A DNA stretch of 64,000 nt from Halorubrum aquaticum. GTDB taxonomy: Archaea > Halobacteriota > Halobacteria > Halobacteriales > Haloferacaceae. This document shows, in pieces, positions 9,182 through 20,168 of the stretch. The translations under genes and the position numbers were made by a program. The notes beneath the pieces were generated by a model that searched no databases, was not told the DNA's origin, and saw only the letters and a program-made list of their open reading frames with translations. The stretch is taken from contig NZ_FOPZ01000014.1 in the NCBI RefSeq assembly GCF_900113615.1, positions 1-64,000 of the forward strand, written 5' to 3'. The stretch's first letter is position 1. Every line of letters starts with the position of its first letter.

Positions 9182-9859
9182 ATGGAGTACGAGTTCACCC
9201 ACAAGCCGTCGTACACGCACCTGATCGTCACGCTGGAGCCGGGCGAGTCGATCGTCGCCGAACCGGGTGCGCTGGTCGGCCACTCCGCGACCGTCTCGAT
9301 GGAGACCGGAACGAGCCGAGACGGCCTTCTCAGCTCGGCGAAGTCGCTTCTGGGCGGGGAGTCCGCCTTCGTCAACGAGTTCACCGCCGAGGGCGAGCCG
9401 GGCACGGTGACGTTCGCGCCGCCGTCGCCGGGCGACGTCGCGGCCCACGAGCTCCGCGACGAGACGCTCTACACCGTCGACGGCGCGTTCCTCGCGGCGA
9501 CCGCGGGGATCGACGTCGACTCGGAGGTCGGCGGCCTCAAGTCGATGCTCGGCGAGGCCAGTCTGACGCCGCTGGCGCTGAAGGGGACCGGCACCGCCTT
9601 CGTCGACTCCTACGGCGGTCTCGAGACGATCGAACTGGCCCCCGGCGAGTCGTACGTCCTGGACAACCAACACCTGGTCGCCTGGGACGACACGATCGAC
9701 TACTCGATCGAGCGCGTCGGCGGCCTCAAGTCGAACCTTCTCGGCGGCGAGGGACTCGTCTTCGAGTTCACGGGTCCGGGAACGGCGTGGTACCAGACGC
9801 GGGACATGGACGCGCTGGTGTCGGTGCTCGCGCGGCGGCTGCCGAGTCAGGGGGAGTAA
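9182..9859 (+). CDS. AIM24/TIGR00266 family protein
   Basis: A 225-residue all-beta protein. It begins MEYEFTHKPSYTHLIVTLEPGESIVAEPG, shown here only as MEYEFTHKPSYTHL and LEPGESIVAEPG, which is the typical opening of the TIGR00266/AIM24 family. Repeating ELAPGESYVLDNQHLVAW and GPGTAWYQTRD stretches near the end are also characteristic. The family is widespread in bacteria and archaea and its role is not well defined. A TTTAAG element lies upstream near 9139. Confidence 0.8.
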   Translation: MEYEFTHKPSYTHLIVTLEPGESIVAEPGALVGHSATVSMETGTSRDGLLSSAKSLLGGESAFVNEFTAEGEPGTVTFAPPSPGDVAAHELRDETLYTVDGAFLAATAGIDVDSEVGGLKSMLGEASLTPLALKGTGTAFVDSYGGLETIELAPGESYVLDNQHLVAWDDTIDYSIERVGGLKSNLLGGEGLVFEFTGPGTAWYQTRDMDALVSVLARRLPSQGE

Positions 9860-9972
9860 GCGGACGTGCGTGTGGCTTTTCGCGTACGCTCGACACCAAA
9901 GGTGTGGCCTCGGCACTCATAGGGCTCGTCGTCGCCGGGTGCCGAGTCCGGCTCGGAGCGGTGGATCGTCAT
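9847..9972 (-). CDS. Possible 41-residue small protein or remnant
   Basis: A short frame starting MTIHRSEPDSAPGDDEPYEC has the acidic composition of haloarchaeal small zinc-ribbon proteins, which often contain a DEPYEC-like motif followed by CG. Only one Cys is present, so a complete zinc ribbon cannot form. A TTTTAGA stretch at about 10003-10008 sits about 33 bases upstream of the ATG. Its 3' end overlaps the end of the AIM24-like gene on the other strand. It may be a decayed zinc-ribbon gene rather than a working one. Confidence 0.3.
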   Translation of the reverse strand: MTIHRSEPDSAPGDDEPYECRGHTFGVERTRKATRTSAYSP

Positions 9973-10438
9973 CGGCCGCTCGCCGGTACTCGCTCGGTCG
10001 TCTAAAAGGGTCCGCCGCGGGGTCACTCCTCGACGTGGAGCGACCCCGCGTACCCGTTCCACTCGTCGGTCCCGTTCGGGAGCCGCCGGGTGTCGCTCGG
10101 GTCGAACGTCGCGGCCGAACGCGCGACCGCCTCGGCCGCCGTCGGTAGTTCATCGTCTGTGCCGTCCGTCTCGTGATCCTCGTCCCCGAGGGGAACCGTG
10201 CCCGCCGGCCCGGGCTCCGATCGCGGATCAGTCGTGTACTACGGATGCCACGCTCGTCCCTATTCGCCTATCCTTAATAATCGTTCGTGTTAATACGGAT
10301 CGTTGCCGTCGGGAGCAACGAGGAAGCGACCACGGGGATGAGGGTGACGTCGTCGCGACGGCTGCCGCGTCGCTCGTGGGGACGGAAAAACGGCGGGTCG
10401 GCACGGCGGCGGGGACCGTTCCGCCCCGGTGCGGTCGG
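9860..10438. other. Gene-poor region with small or decayed frames
   Basis: Between the AIM24-like gene and the actin homologue there is no full-length gene. The stretch carries the 41-residue frame ending near 9847 and a start-less coding-like frame at 10023-10238, both on the minus strand. The segment 10239-10438 has an AT-rich patch (near 10272-10300) and no convincing frame. Confidence 0.6.
10023..10238 (-). pseudogene. Start-less coding remnant, C-terminal part
   Basis: This 71-codon open frame ends in a stop at 10023 and is bounded upstream by a stop at 10239-10241. It has strongly G/C-biased third positions and an acidic, haloarchaeal composition, with pieces such as DELPTAAEAVARSAATFDP and RRLPNGTDEWNGYAGSLHV. 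It has no ATG, GTG or TTG start in frame. The best reading is the 3' remnant of a longer gene that lost its beginning. The family is not recognised. Confidence 0.4.
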
Positions 10439-11485
10439 TCAGTCCTCGGATTCGGGGGCCGCCTCGGTCGCTTCCGCCGTCTCGGCGGACCCGGCGTCCT
10501 CGTCCGCGCCCTCCTCGGAGCGGGCGGCCACCAGCGCGCCGCTGGCGACGCTGTACATCGGCTCGTCGGGCGAGCGGACGCCGCTTATCGAGAACGGGAT
10601 GTTCGCGTCCGCGAGGTGGTCGGCGAAGAGGTCCTCGAAGCCGTTCGGGCTGGAGGTCCCGCCGGTGACGACGACGGGCACGTCGAGGCCCTCCTCGACG
10701 TCCTCCTCGTCGACCTCGCGGGTGATGTTCTCGATCACGTAATCGAGCAGGTTCTCGTAGTAGATCGCGAGCGCGCCCTCGACGCCGCCGACGTCGGTGC
10801 GGAAGTCGAGCTCGAACTCGTCCTCCTTGATGCTCGTGACCTTGTCGACGGGCGTCCCCGTCGCCTGCGCGGTCTGCTCGTCGACCCAGTCGCCCCCGCG
10901 GGCGATGGAGAACTTCATCACGGGGACGGCGTAGTAGGCGAGACAGACGTTCGTCATCCCCGCGCCGAAGCTGATCCCGAGCCCGGTGAAGTTGTTGTCC
11001 GCGAGCTCGGAGTAGATGACGGCCATTCCCTCGTTGATCGGTTCGGGGTCGTACCCCATGTCGCCGAGCATCGACTCGAGCGTCTTCTCGTGATACAGCG
11101 TCGTGAGCGGCGAGTCGATCGGGTCCGCCGGGCTGGAGTAGAACAGCCGCTCGTTGGGGCGGGAAGGCTCGCCGACCACCTGCTCGGTGATGAGCTTGAT
11201 CATCGGGATCGCCGAGGACTCGTCGCTCGAGAGGATCCCGTGTTGCATCGGCCGGCGCGTCTCCTTGTTGAAGATGTTCGCGAAGTTGAGGGCGTCGTCG
11301 CCGACGACGTACACCTTGTCGTCCTTCCGGATGTGGAGGACTTCGCTCCTGGAGAGCATCTGCTCGGCCATATCGCTGTACTCGATCTCGACGAACGAGT
11401 TGCGTTGCTGTACGAACACCGTCTCGGAGCCTTCCTGTCGCCCCGAGAGGATGTTCATCGTACCGACGTCCAGGCCTTTAGCCAT
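10439..11485 (-). CDS. Actin-like cytoskeletal ATPase (salactin/volactin type)
   Basis: A 348-residue actin/MreB-fold protein. Phosphate-1 is the opening [13 protein letters not shown], phosphate-2 is [16 protein letters not shown], and the connecting region [14 protein letters not shown] matches the actin-family pattern GGDxxD. The adenosine motif is [17 protein letters not shown]. Haloarchaea are known to have dynamic actin homologues called salactin (Halobacterium) and volactin (Haloferax), and this protein looks like that type. The last 30 residues are a very acidic tail rich in Glu and Ala. The TATA box at 11511 predicts a leaderless transcript. It is divergent from ubiA. Confidence 0.75.
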   Translation of the reverse strand: MAKGLDVGTMNILSGRQEGSETVFVQQRNSFVEIEYSDMAEQMLSRSEVLHIRKDDKVYVVGDDALNFANIFNKETRRPMQHGILSSDESSAIPMIKLITEQVVGEPSRPNERLFYSSPADPIDSPLTTLYHEKTLESMLGDMGYDPEPINEGMAVIYSELADNNFTGLGISFGAGMTNVCLAYYAVPVMKFSIARGGDWVDEQTAQATGTPVDKVTSIKEDEFELDFRTDVGGVEGALAIYYENLLDYVIENITREVDEEDVEEGLDVPVVVTGGTSSPNGFEDLFADHLADANIPFSISGVRSPDEPMYSVASGALVAARSEEGADEDAGSAETAEATEAAPESED

Positions 11486-11510
11486 GCGCGCACGTTCCGG
11501 GGCTCATGGC

Positions 11511-11517
11511 ATAAACG
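11511..11517 (-). promoter_or_regulatory. TATA-like box of actin homologue
   Basis: On the minus strand the sequence CGTTTAT is centred about 29 bases upstream of the ATG at 11485, consistent with leaderless transcription. Confidence 0.5.
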
Positions 11518-11586
11518 TTAGTGAGGCGTAGATGCGGATCGAAGCCTTCCCGTCCCGTGTCGTATCCGACCGATCCCGCGTCGTTT

Positions 11587-12450
11587 ATGTCGCGCGCGCC
11601 GGTGGACGGAAACGAGTTGCAAGACACGTTACGCGGGGCACTGGAGCTAACGCGGCCGGCGAACTGCGTCGCCGCCGGCGTGCTGACGGCCACCGGCGCG
11701 TTCGTGGCCGGACTCGGCGACGCGACCCTCACCGCGGCGGTCGCGGTCGTGACCACCGCGGTCGCGGTCGCCGCCGGCAACGCGATCAACGACTACTTCG
11801 ACCGCGAGATCGACGCGATCAACCGACCGGACCGCCCGATCCCGCGCGGCGCGGTCTCCCCGCGCGGCGCGCTCGCGCTCTCGGCGGCGCTCTTCGCCGC
11901 CGCGATCGGGTTCGCCGCGCTGCTGCCGGTCGCCGCCCTCGCCATCGCCGCGGTCAACCTGGTCGCGCTCGTCACCTACACCACGGTGTTCAAGGGGACG
12001 CCGGGGCTCGGGAACGCGCTCGTCTCCTACCTCGTCGGCTCGACCTTCCTCTTCGGCGGGGCCGCCGTCGGGAGCCTCGAGGCTCCGCTGGTGTTGGCCG
12101 CGCTCGCGGCGCTCTCGACGTTCACCCGCGAGGTGATAAAGGACGTCGAGGACCTCGCGGGCGACCGCGAGGAGGGACTCCGGACGCTCCCCGTCGCGGT
12201 CGGCGAGCGTCGGTCGCTGTGGATCGCCGCCGGAACCCTCCTCGTCGCCGTCGCGGTCAGTCCGCTCCCGTACCTCCTCGGCACCTTCGGGGCGGTCTAC
12301 CTCGTCGTCGTCGCGGTCGCGGACGCGGTGATGCTGTACGCCTGCTACGAGGGATTCTCGGACCCGAGCGCCGCACAGGGCCACTTCAAGTACGGGACCT
12401 TCCTCGCGGCGGCGGCGTTCGTCGTCGGGCGCGCGGCGGTCCTGATCTGA
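11587..12450 (+). CDS. ubiA: Digeranylgeranylglyceryl phosphate synthase (UbiA family)
   Basis: A 287-residue membrane prenyltransferase that adds the second geranylgeranyl chain to geranylgeranylglyceryl phosphate in archaeal lipid synthesis. The two Asp-rich motifs are NDYFDREID (first) and DVEDLAGDREEG (second), both needed for Mg-diphosphate binding. The rest is hydrophobic, with about eight helices. The start at 11587 gives MSRAPVDGNELQ; the frame is open further upstream but out of family. It is divergent from the actin homologue. Confidence 0.9.
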   Translation: MSRAPVDGNELQDTLRGALELTRPANCVAAGVLTATGAFVAGLGDATLTAAVAVVTTAVAVAAGNAINDYFDREIDAINRPDRPIPRGAVSPRGALALSAALFAAAIGFAALLPVAALAIAAVNLVALVTYTTVFKGTPGLGNALVSYLVGSTFLFGGAAVGSLEAPLVLAALAALSTFTREVIKDVEDLAGDREEGLRTLPVAVGERRSLWIAAGTLLVAVAVSPLPYLLGTFGAVYLVVVAVADAVMLYACYEGFSDPSAAQGHFKYGTFLAAAAFVVGRAAVLI

Positions 12451-12559
12451 TCGGTCGTCGGTTCGACGGGAGACGACCCTCCCGAGGAGGAACGACTCTG
12501 CGGCTCGTGAGGTATGAAAAACGACGAGATACGCTCGACGACGGGCGGTCAGGTACCGG

Positions 12560-15218
<2,659 letters not shown>

Positions 15219-15222
<4 letters not shown>

Positions 15223-16454
15223 CGGCCCGGCCTCCTCCAGTCGCCCGCTCCGTCCGTCCTCCCGGGCGCGATGACGGGGGAGTCGTTCCCGCGTCGCTCG
15301 CTCGCTCCGTGCGCGCTCGATCCGTACGCTCCGTCGACGACGGTCGCGTCCGGGTCGCCGCCCCACTTGCGCCGGTCGACGTCGCGCCGACCGCCATCGC
15401 GTTCACCGGCGCCCGGGGCGTTCGCCGCCGCTCGCAGCTCCGAGAAGCGGACGGTTCGGTCCTCGGTCCGGATCCGCGCGTCGTCGCGCCCGGCGACGAT
15501 CCGGACGTCCGCGTCGTCGAGGTCGTCGATCGCACCCGGCCCCGTGTGCGCGGCGAGCTCGAGGAGTTCGCGCCGCCCGTGAGGGCCGGGCTCCGCCGCG
15601 ACCGCTCCGGCCGGCAACCGTACGTCGACGGGTACGCCGTCGTCGAGAAGCGAGAGCGCGAGGCTCGCGGTCGCGCTCGCGAGCACGTCGGCCGCGTCGG
15701 CGTCGGCCGAGTAACGCGTCCCGCCCGCGATCGACACGCGTCGGTGGTCGGTTTCGGCCGCGAACTCCTTGACGACGATCTCGTCGTGTTTGGCCGTCGC
15801 CGGCCAGTGAACGTCCCGGAGCGAGTCGCCCCGCGCGTACTCGCGGAGGCGATCGAACTCCTCGCGCTGTCGGCTCGCACCGAGGGCCTCGTCGGCGTAC
15901 AGCCCACGTCGGAACCACGACGGGATCGCACGGATCGCGGGATAGACGACGACCCGGTCGCGCTCGTCGATCCGCAGGCGCCTCTCGAAGAGTCCGAACA
16001 CGTCGGTCGCCGACAGCTCGATCGGTCCGAGCCGGCGGTCGCCCCGCTCGAGAAACCCGAGACGATACGTCGCCGGTTCCTCGCCCACGGCGATCCGGAC
16101 CGCGCCGGTCCGTCCGTCGACGCCGCCCGAATCGGACGTGTCGGCCAACCCGTCATCGAGGCGGTCCCGGACGTCCGCGACGAAGGAACGGTCGACGGGC
16201 GTGCCCGGCGCTCCGCCGTCGAAGTCGATCCTGACCTCGCGCTCCTCGCCGACGAAGCCGTCGCCGGGTCCCGACCGACGGGCTCCCGGCGGCTCCACCC
16301 GCGAGATCTGAACGTAGCCGGCGGCGAGCGCGACGGCTCCGGGGAGGACGACGGCGTTGAGCGATCGGCCCCCGGCCGCGACGGCCATGACCGCGCCGGC
16401 GACGCAGACCGCCAGGACGACCCGGCCGCGACGGGTGAGGAAGGCGTCGGCCAT
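15219..16454 (-). CDS. DUF58 domain membrane protein
   Basis: A 411-residue protein with two N-terminal helices (residues about 12-45). A beta-rich region and the DUF58 signature YARGDSLRDVHWPATAKHDEIVVKEF follow (quoted as YARGDSLRDVHW and KHDEIVVKEF). The remainder resembles a von Willebrand A-like fold. It lies four bases after the MoxR ATPase gene and overlaps the transglutaminase gene by ATGA. In bacteria and archaea this trio is a conserved unit in which the MoxR ATPase is believed to remodel or assemble its partner proteins. The C-terminal 60 residues are low complexity and poorly conserved in appearance. Confidence 0.87.
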
Positions 16455-16458
16455 CGCC

Positions 16459-17481
16459 TCACTCCACCGGGATACGATCGAGCGCCTCCGCGACGACGTC
16501 GGCCCCGTCGGTCCCCTCGGCCGCGCCGGCGTCCGTCCGGATCCGGTGGGCGAGCACCGTCGGGGCTTCGGTCTGTACGTCGTCGGGGATCACGTAGTCG
16601 CGGCCGTCGAGGACGGCTCTGACCTGTGCGGTTCGCAACAGCGCGAGGCTCCCGCGCGGGCTGACGCCGAGCGCCGCGGTCCGGCGCGTGTACTTCGCGA
16701 GCCGAGCCACGTAGGTCCGGACGGGCTCCCTGACTTCGACGTCCGCGACGGTCGCGCGGGCCCGTCGAACGTCCTCGAGGCTCGCCACCGGCTCGACCGA
16801 ACCGATCGGGTGGTCGCCCACGGTGCGGTCGAGGATCGTCGCCTCGGCCTCGACGTCGGGGTAGCCGAGCCGGATCTTCTTCGTGAAGCGGTCGATCTCC
16901 GCGACCGGCAGCTCGTAGGTTCGCCCCGGTTCCACGTCGTTCTGGGTCGCGATCACGCAGAACGGGTCGGGCAGCGTCCGGGTGACGCCGTCCGTCGTCA
17001 CCTGTCGTTCCTCCATCGCCTCGAGCAACGCCGACTGCGTCTTCGGCGGGGCGCGGTTGATCTCGTCGCCGAGCACGACGTTCGCGAACACCGGCCCGGG
17101 CCGGAAGTCGAACTCGTCGGTGCGCTGGTTGAACACGTTGACGCCGGTGACGTCCGAGGGGAGGAGGTCCGGCGTGAACTGGACGCGTTTGAAGGAGGCG
17201 TCGACGGAACGGGCGACCGCCTTCGCCAGCGTGGTCTTGCCGACGCCCGGAACGTCCTCGACGAGCAGGTGCCCGCGTGCGAGCACCGTGACGAGGACGT
17301 GTTCGACCGCCTCGCGTTTCCCGACGATCACCGACTCGACGTTCTCGACGAGTCGATCCACCAGGTCCGCCGCGGCGTCGACGTCCAGCGCAGGGCGATC
17401 GGCGAGGTCCGCGAGGTCCGCGTTCGGATCGACCGGCTCGGACGCGTCGTCGACGCCGGTCGCGTCGGCCGAGTCGTTCAT
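16459..17481 (-). CDS. MoxR-family AAA+ ATPase
   Basis: A 340-residue AAA+ ATPase. Walker A is GVGKTTLAKA, Walker B region is VVLGDEINRAPPKTQSALLEAMEE, and a sensor motif FCVIATQND follows. It is the first gene of the MoxR-DUF58-transglutaminase operon. Such ATPases act as chaperones for proteins with VWA-like domains, here probably the DUF58 partner. The TATA-like AGCTATATCA on the minus strand near 17553-17562 is about 75 bases upstream, so a short untranslated leader is likely. The ATG at 17481 is the first suitable start. Confidence 0.93.
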   Translation of the reverse strand: MNDSADATGVDDASEPVDPNADLADLADRPALDVDAAADLVDRLVENVESVIVGKREAVEHVLVTVLARGHLLVEDVPGVGKTTLAKAVARSVDASFKRVQFTPDLLPSDVTGVNVFNQRTDEFDFRPGPVFANVVLGDEINRAPPKTQSALLEAMEERQVTTDGVTRTLPDPFCVIATQNDVEPGRTYELPVAEIDRFTKKIRLGYPDVEAEATILDRTVGDHPIGSVEPVASLEDVRRARATVADVEVREPVRTYVARLAKYTRRTAALGVSPRGSLALLRTAQVRAVLDGRDYVIPDDVQTEAPTVLAHRIRTDAGAAEGTDGADVVAEALDRIPVE

Positions 17482-17678
17482 CGATCCCCGGAGTTCCCCG
17501 CGGTCACGACGGCTGTCGATCCCCGACCATTACGGTCTGTGTGAACACGACACATGATATAGCTCGTACACCGAGGTAAGGACAGCAACGGCATAGGCGT
17601 TCCGCCGTCAGCACCCCTCGTCAACTCCTACTGTCAACGCCCGCCGTCGTTTTCGAGCGTTTCGTCGATGAGAGTCCG

Positions 17679-19007
17679 TTATCGCTCCCGGACGTTCCGT
17701 CCGGCGGGTTCGCCGAACTCCTCCGCGCCGGTGATCGGGTCGCGTTCGTACGCCGGCTCGCCGCGGACGACCGTCATCTCGGGGAAGACGCCGCGGGAGC
17801 CCTCGAAGGGCGTCCAGCCACACCTCGAGTGGAGCGCGCCCGCCTCGATCTCCCGCGGGCTCGTGAGGTCGACGAGGACGAGGTCGGCGTCCGCACCCTC
17901 CGCGATCCGGCCCTTCCGGTCGAGCCCGAATATCGACGCGGGGTTGGCGGCGACCACGTCGCGGACGCGTTCGAGCGACAGCTCGCCGGCCCGAACCGAC
18001 TCCAGGAGCAGCGGGTACATCGTCTCGACGCCCGGGACGCCGCTCGGCGCGTCCGCGAGCCCGGTCCGCTTCTCGTCGACCGCGTGGGGCGCGTGGTCGG
18101 TGGCGACCACGTCGACGTCGCCGTCGCGGAGCCGCTCGAAGACGCCGGCCCGGCGCTCCTCGGAACGGAGCGGCGGGTTCATCCGGCCGAACGTGCCGAG
18201 CCGCCCGGCGTTCTCCCGCGAGAGAAAGAGGTGGTGCGGGGTGACCTCGCAGGTGACCGACGCGCCCCCGTCGGCCGCGGCCGCGACCGCGTCGATCCCC
18301 TCCGGCGTCGACGTGTGTGCGACGTGGATCCGGCCGTCGGCGTCCTCGCCGACTTCCAGGGCGCGCTCGACGGCAGCCGCCTCCGCCGCCGCCGTGCGGT
18401 AGGCCGACCACGCGTCCGCGTTCGCGGCGGTACCGACTCCACCGAGGTCGCCGTCGAGCGCCGACTCGTCGAACAGGGTCGCGTCCTCGGCGTGGACCGT
18501 CACCGGAACGTCGCGGGCGGCGGCCGCCTCGACCGCCTCGGCGAACAGGTCGGCGTCGATCCCCATCTCCCCCGTCGAATCCGCGAGGAACACCTCGCCG
18601 AGCGCGAACAGCGGCCGGTCGAACAGCGCGTCCGGGTCCCACTCCGGGGTGACGCCGCCGTTGATCCCGTAGTCGACGTGCGAGGCGGCCGTGAGCTCGG
18701 CCTTCCGATCGAAGGCGTCGCCGTCGACGGTCGGCGGCGAGGTGTTCGGCTGGTCGACCACGGTCGTGACGCCGCCGGCGGCCGCGCTCCTCGAACCGGT
18801 CTCCCACGTCTCCTTGTGGCTCCCGCCGGGCTCCCGGAAGTGGACGTGGACGTCGATCGCGCCCGGAAGCAGGTGTCGCCCGCGGCCGTCGACGACGCGC
18901 TCGCCCGCGACCGGGTCGAGCCCCTCCTCGACCGCGACGATCGTCCCGTCTCGGACCCGGACGTCCCGGACCCGCCCGTCGGCGAGTTCCGCGCCTGTGA
19001 TGAGCAT
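17679..19007 (-). CDS. pyrC: Dihydroorotase
   Basis: A 442-residue amidohydrolase that closes carbamoyl-aspartate to dihydroorotate in pyrimidine synthesis. The zinc-binding HxH is in DVHVHFREPG near residues 55-64. Further signs are VVDQPNTSPPT (substrate loop), VHAEDA, VAHTSTPEG, and ATDHAPHAVDEK with the catalytic Asp. Length matches class I dihydroorotases. A less likely alternative is another cyclic amidohydrolase such as allantoinase. The gene is single and ends next to the MoxR operon promoter. Confidence 0.93.
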   Translation of the reverse strand: MLITGAELADGRVRDVRVRDGTIVAVEEGLDPVAGERVVDGRGRHLLPGAIDVHVHFREPGGSHKETWETGSRSAAAGGVTTVVDQPNTSPPTVDGDAFDRKAELTAASHVDYGINGGVTPEWDPDALFDRPLFALGEVFLADSTGEMGIDADLFAEAVEAAAARDVPVTVHAEDATLFDESALDGDLGGVGTAANADAWSAYRTAAAEAAAVERALEVGEDADGRIHVAHTSTPEGIDAVAAAADGGASVTCEVTPHHLFLSRENAGRLGTFGRMNPPLRSEERRAGVFERLRDGDVDVVATDHAPHAVDEKRTGLADAPSGVPGVETMYPLLLESVRAGELSLERVRDVVAANPASIFGLDRKGRIAEGADADLVLVDLTSPREIEAGALHSRCGWTPFEGSRGVFPEMTVVRGEPAYERDPITGAEEFGEPAGRNVRER

Positions 19008-19123
19008 GCCTACGCGCTCGCGTCGCGCCGGTTAAACCGTGGTGGTCCGGGCGTCACCGGGATGGCGGCGGTCCGAGCCGACCGACCACAAAGCGTTTGT
19101 CTCGGCCGGGAGCCGTTCGGGGC

Positions 19124-19609
19124 ATGGCCCTCCCCTCCCTCGTCGACGGCGCGGTCGGCTGGCTCTGGACGCTCGTGCTGTTCGCGCTCCCCGGACTCGT
19201 CGCCGCGCTCCTCTGGTCCCCGTTCCTGATCTCGGCACGGTTTCGGGCGCTGTTTCGCGCGTTGCCGCCTCGTGGCCGGCTCGTTCCCTCGTACGTCGGC
19301 ATCGCGCTGGCGCTCTCGATCCCGTATCTCGCTGGCCTCCTGCTCACGGTCGGCCTCGTCGACTCGGCGGGTCCCGGGTGGAGCGAGGGATTCATCGACA
19401 CCGCGCTGTTCGGCGGTATCGCCGTCGCGTTCGTCGCACCTGTACTCGCCGTGGTCGGACTGCCGCGGCTCGGCGTCGACTGGGACCCGACGGGGTACGG
19501 CCCCTCGACGTGGACGCTGCTCGTCGCGGCCGGGCTGTGGTACGCGGTCGTCGCCGCGGTGCCGCTGGTCGCGCTCGCGATCGGGATGGCGCTGCCCGGC
19601 GGGTACTGA
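19124..19609 (+). CDS. Four- to five-helix membrane protein, unknown
   Basis: A 161-residue hydrophobic protein starting MALPSLVDGAVGWLW. Predicted helices lie about at 13-33, 55-80, 92-120 and 132-155. No catalytic or binding motif is visible and no family is recognised. It is divergent from dihydroorotase. The start at 19124 avoids an upstream nine-residue hydrophilic extension. Confidence 0.65.
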   Translation: MALPSLVDGAVGWLWTLVLFALPGLVAALLWSPFLISARFRALFRALPPRGRLVPSYVGIALALSIPYLAGLLLTVGLVDSAGPGWSEGFIDTALFGGIAVAFVAPVLAVVGLPRLGVDWDPTGYGPSTWTLLVAAGLWYAVVAAVPLVALAIGMALPGGY

Positions 19610-19734
19610 GGGCGTCGAGAGGATCGATCGTTTACGACCCTCGATCCCGTTACAACCGCCGTGAGACGCCGGAACGTCCCACGATCGGCCGATACGGGTC
19701 CCCTAACTAAGCGGGTGGGAAGGAAGGGTCGGGC

Positions 19735-19944
19735 ATGGGAATCACCCAGACGGTTTACGACGGAGCTCTAAGCGTCCCCCTACAGTTCGGCGGGGATCTG
19801 ATCGAACTGGCGATCCTCTTTCTCGTCCTCGCGATCATCGCGGCGGTCGCCGGTGCCAGCGGAGTCGCCGGGCTGAGTATGAACATCGCGAAGTGGCTCG
19901 TCATCATATTTATCGTGCTCGCCATCATCACGTTCGTCCTCTGA
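19735..19944 (+). CDS. DUF1328 family small membrane protein
   Basis: A 69-residue protein with two membrane helices (about 23-42 and 49-68) separated by [15 protein letters not shown]. This matches the compact layout of the DUF1328/UPF0391 family. The function is unknown. A purine-rich GGGAAGGAAGGG precedes the ATG and may act as a ribosome-binding site. Confidence 0.78.
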   Translation: MGITQTVYDGALSVPLQFGGDLIELAILFLVLAIIAAVAGASGVAGLSMNIAKWLVIIFIVLAIITFVL

Positions 19945-20168
19945 GCCGGAACCGGTCGATACGACCTTCCGTAGGTCCGTTGGGCTCCTCTTCATCGGAC
20001 GTGATACGAGGCGAACCGGCCGTTCACTGGAGAGTGCGTGCCGATCGCCGAGACGTCTTTAGTTCGACGGGATGTTCCGACGACCGTGCGAGGTTCGGAC
20101 GTCGTCCCTCACAGGTCGAACGAGCGTGGCCGCGTCGAGAACAGCCGCGACACCCCCGTCACCGCCTT

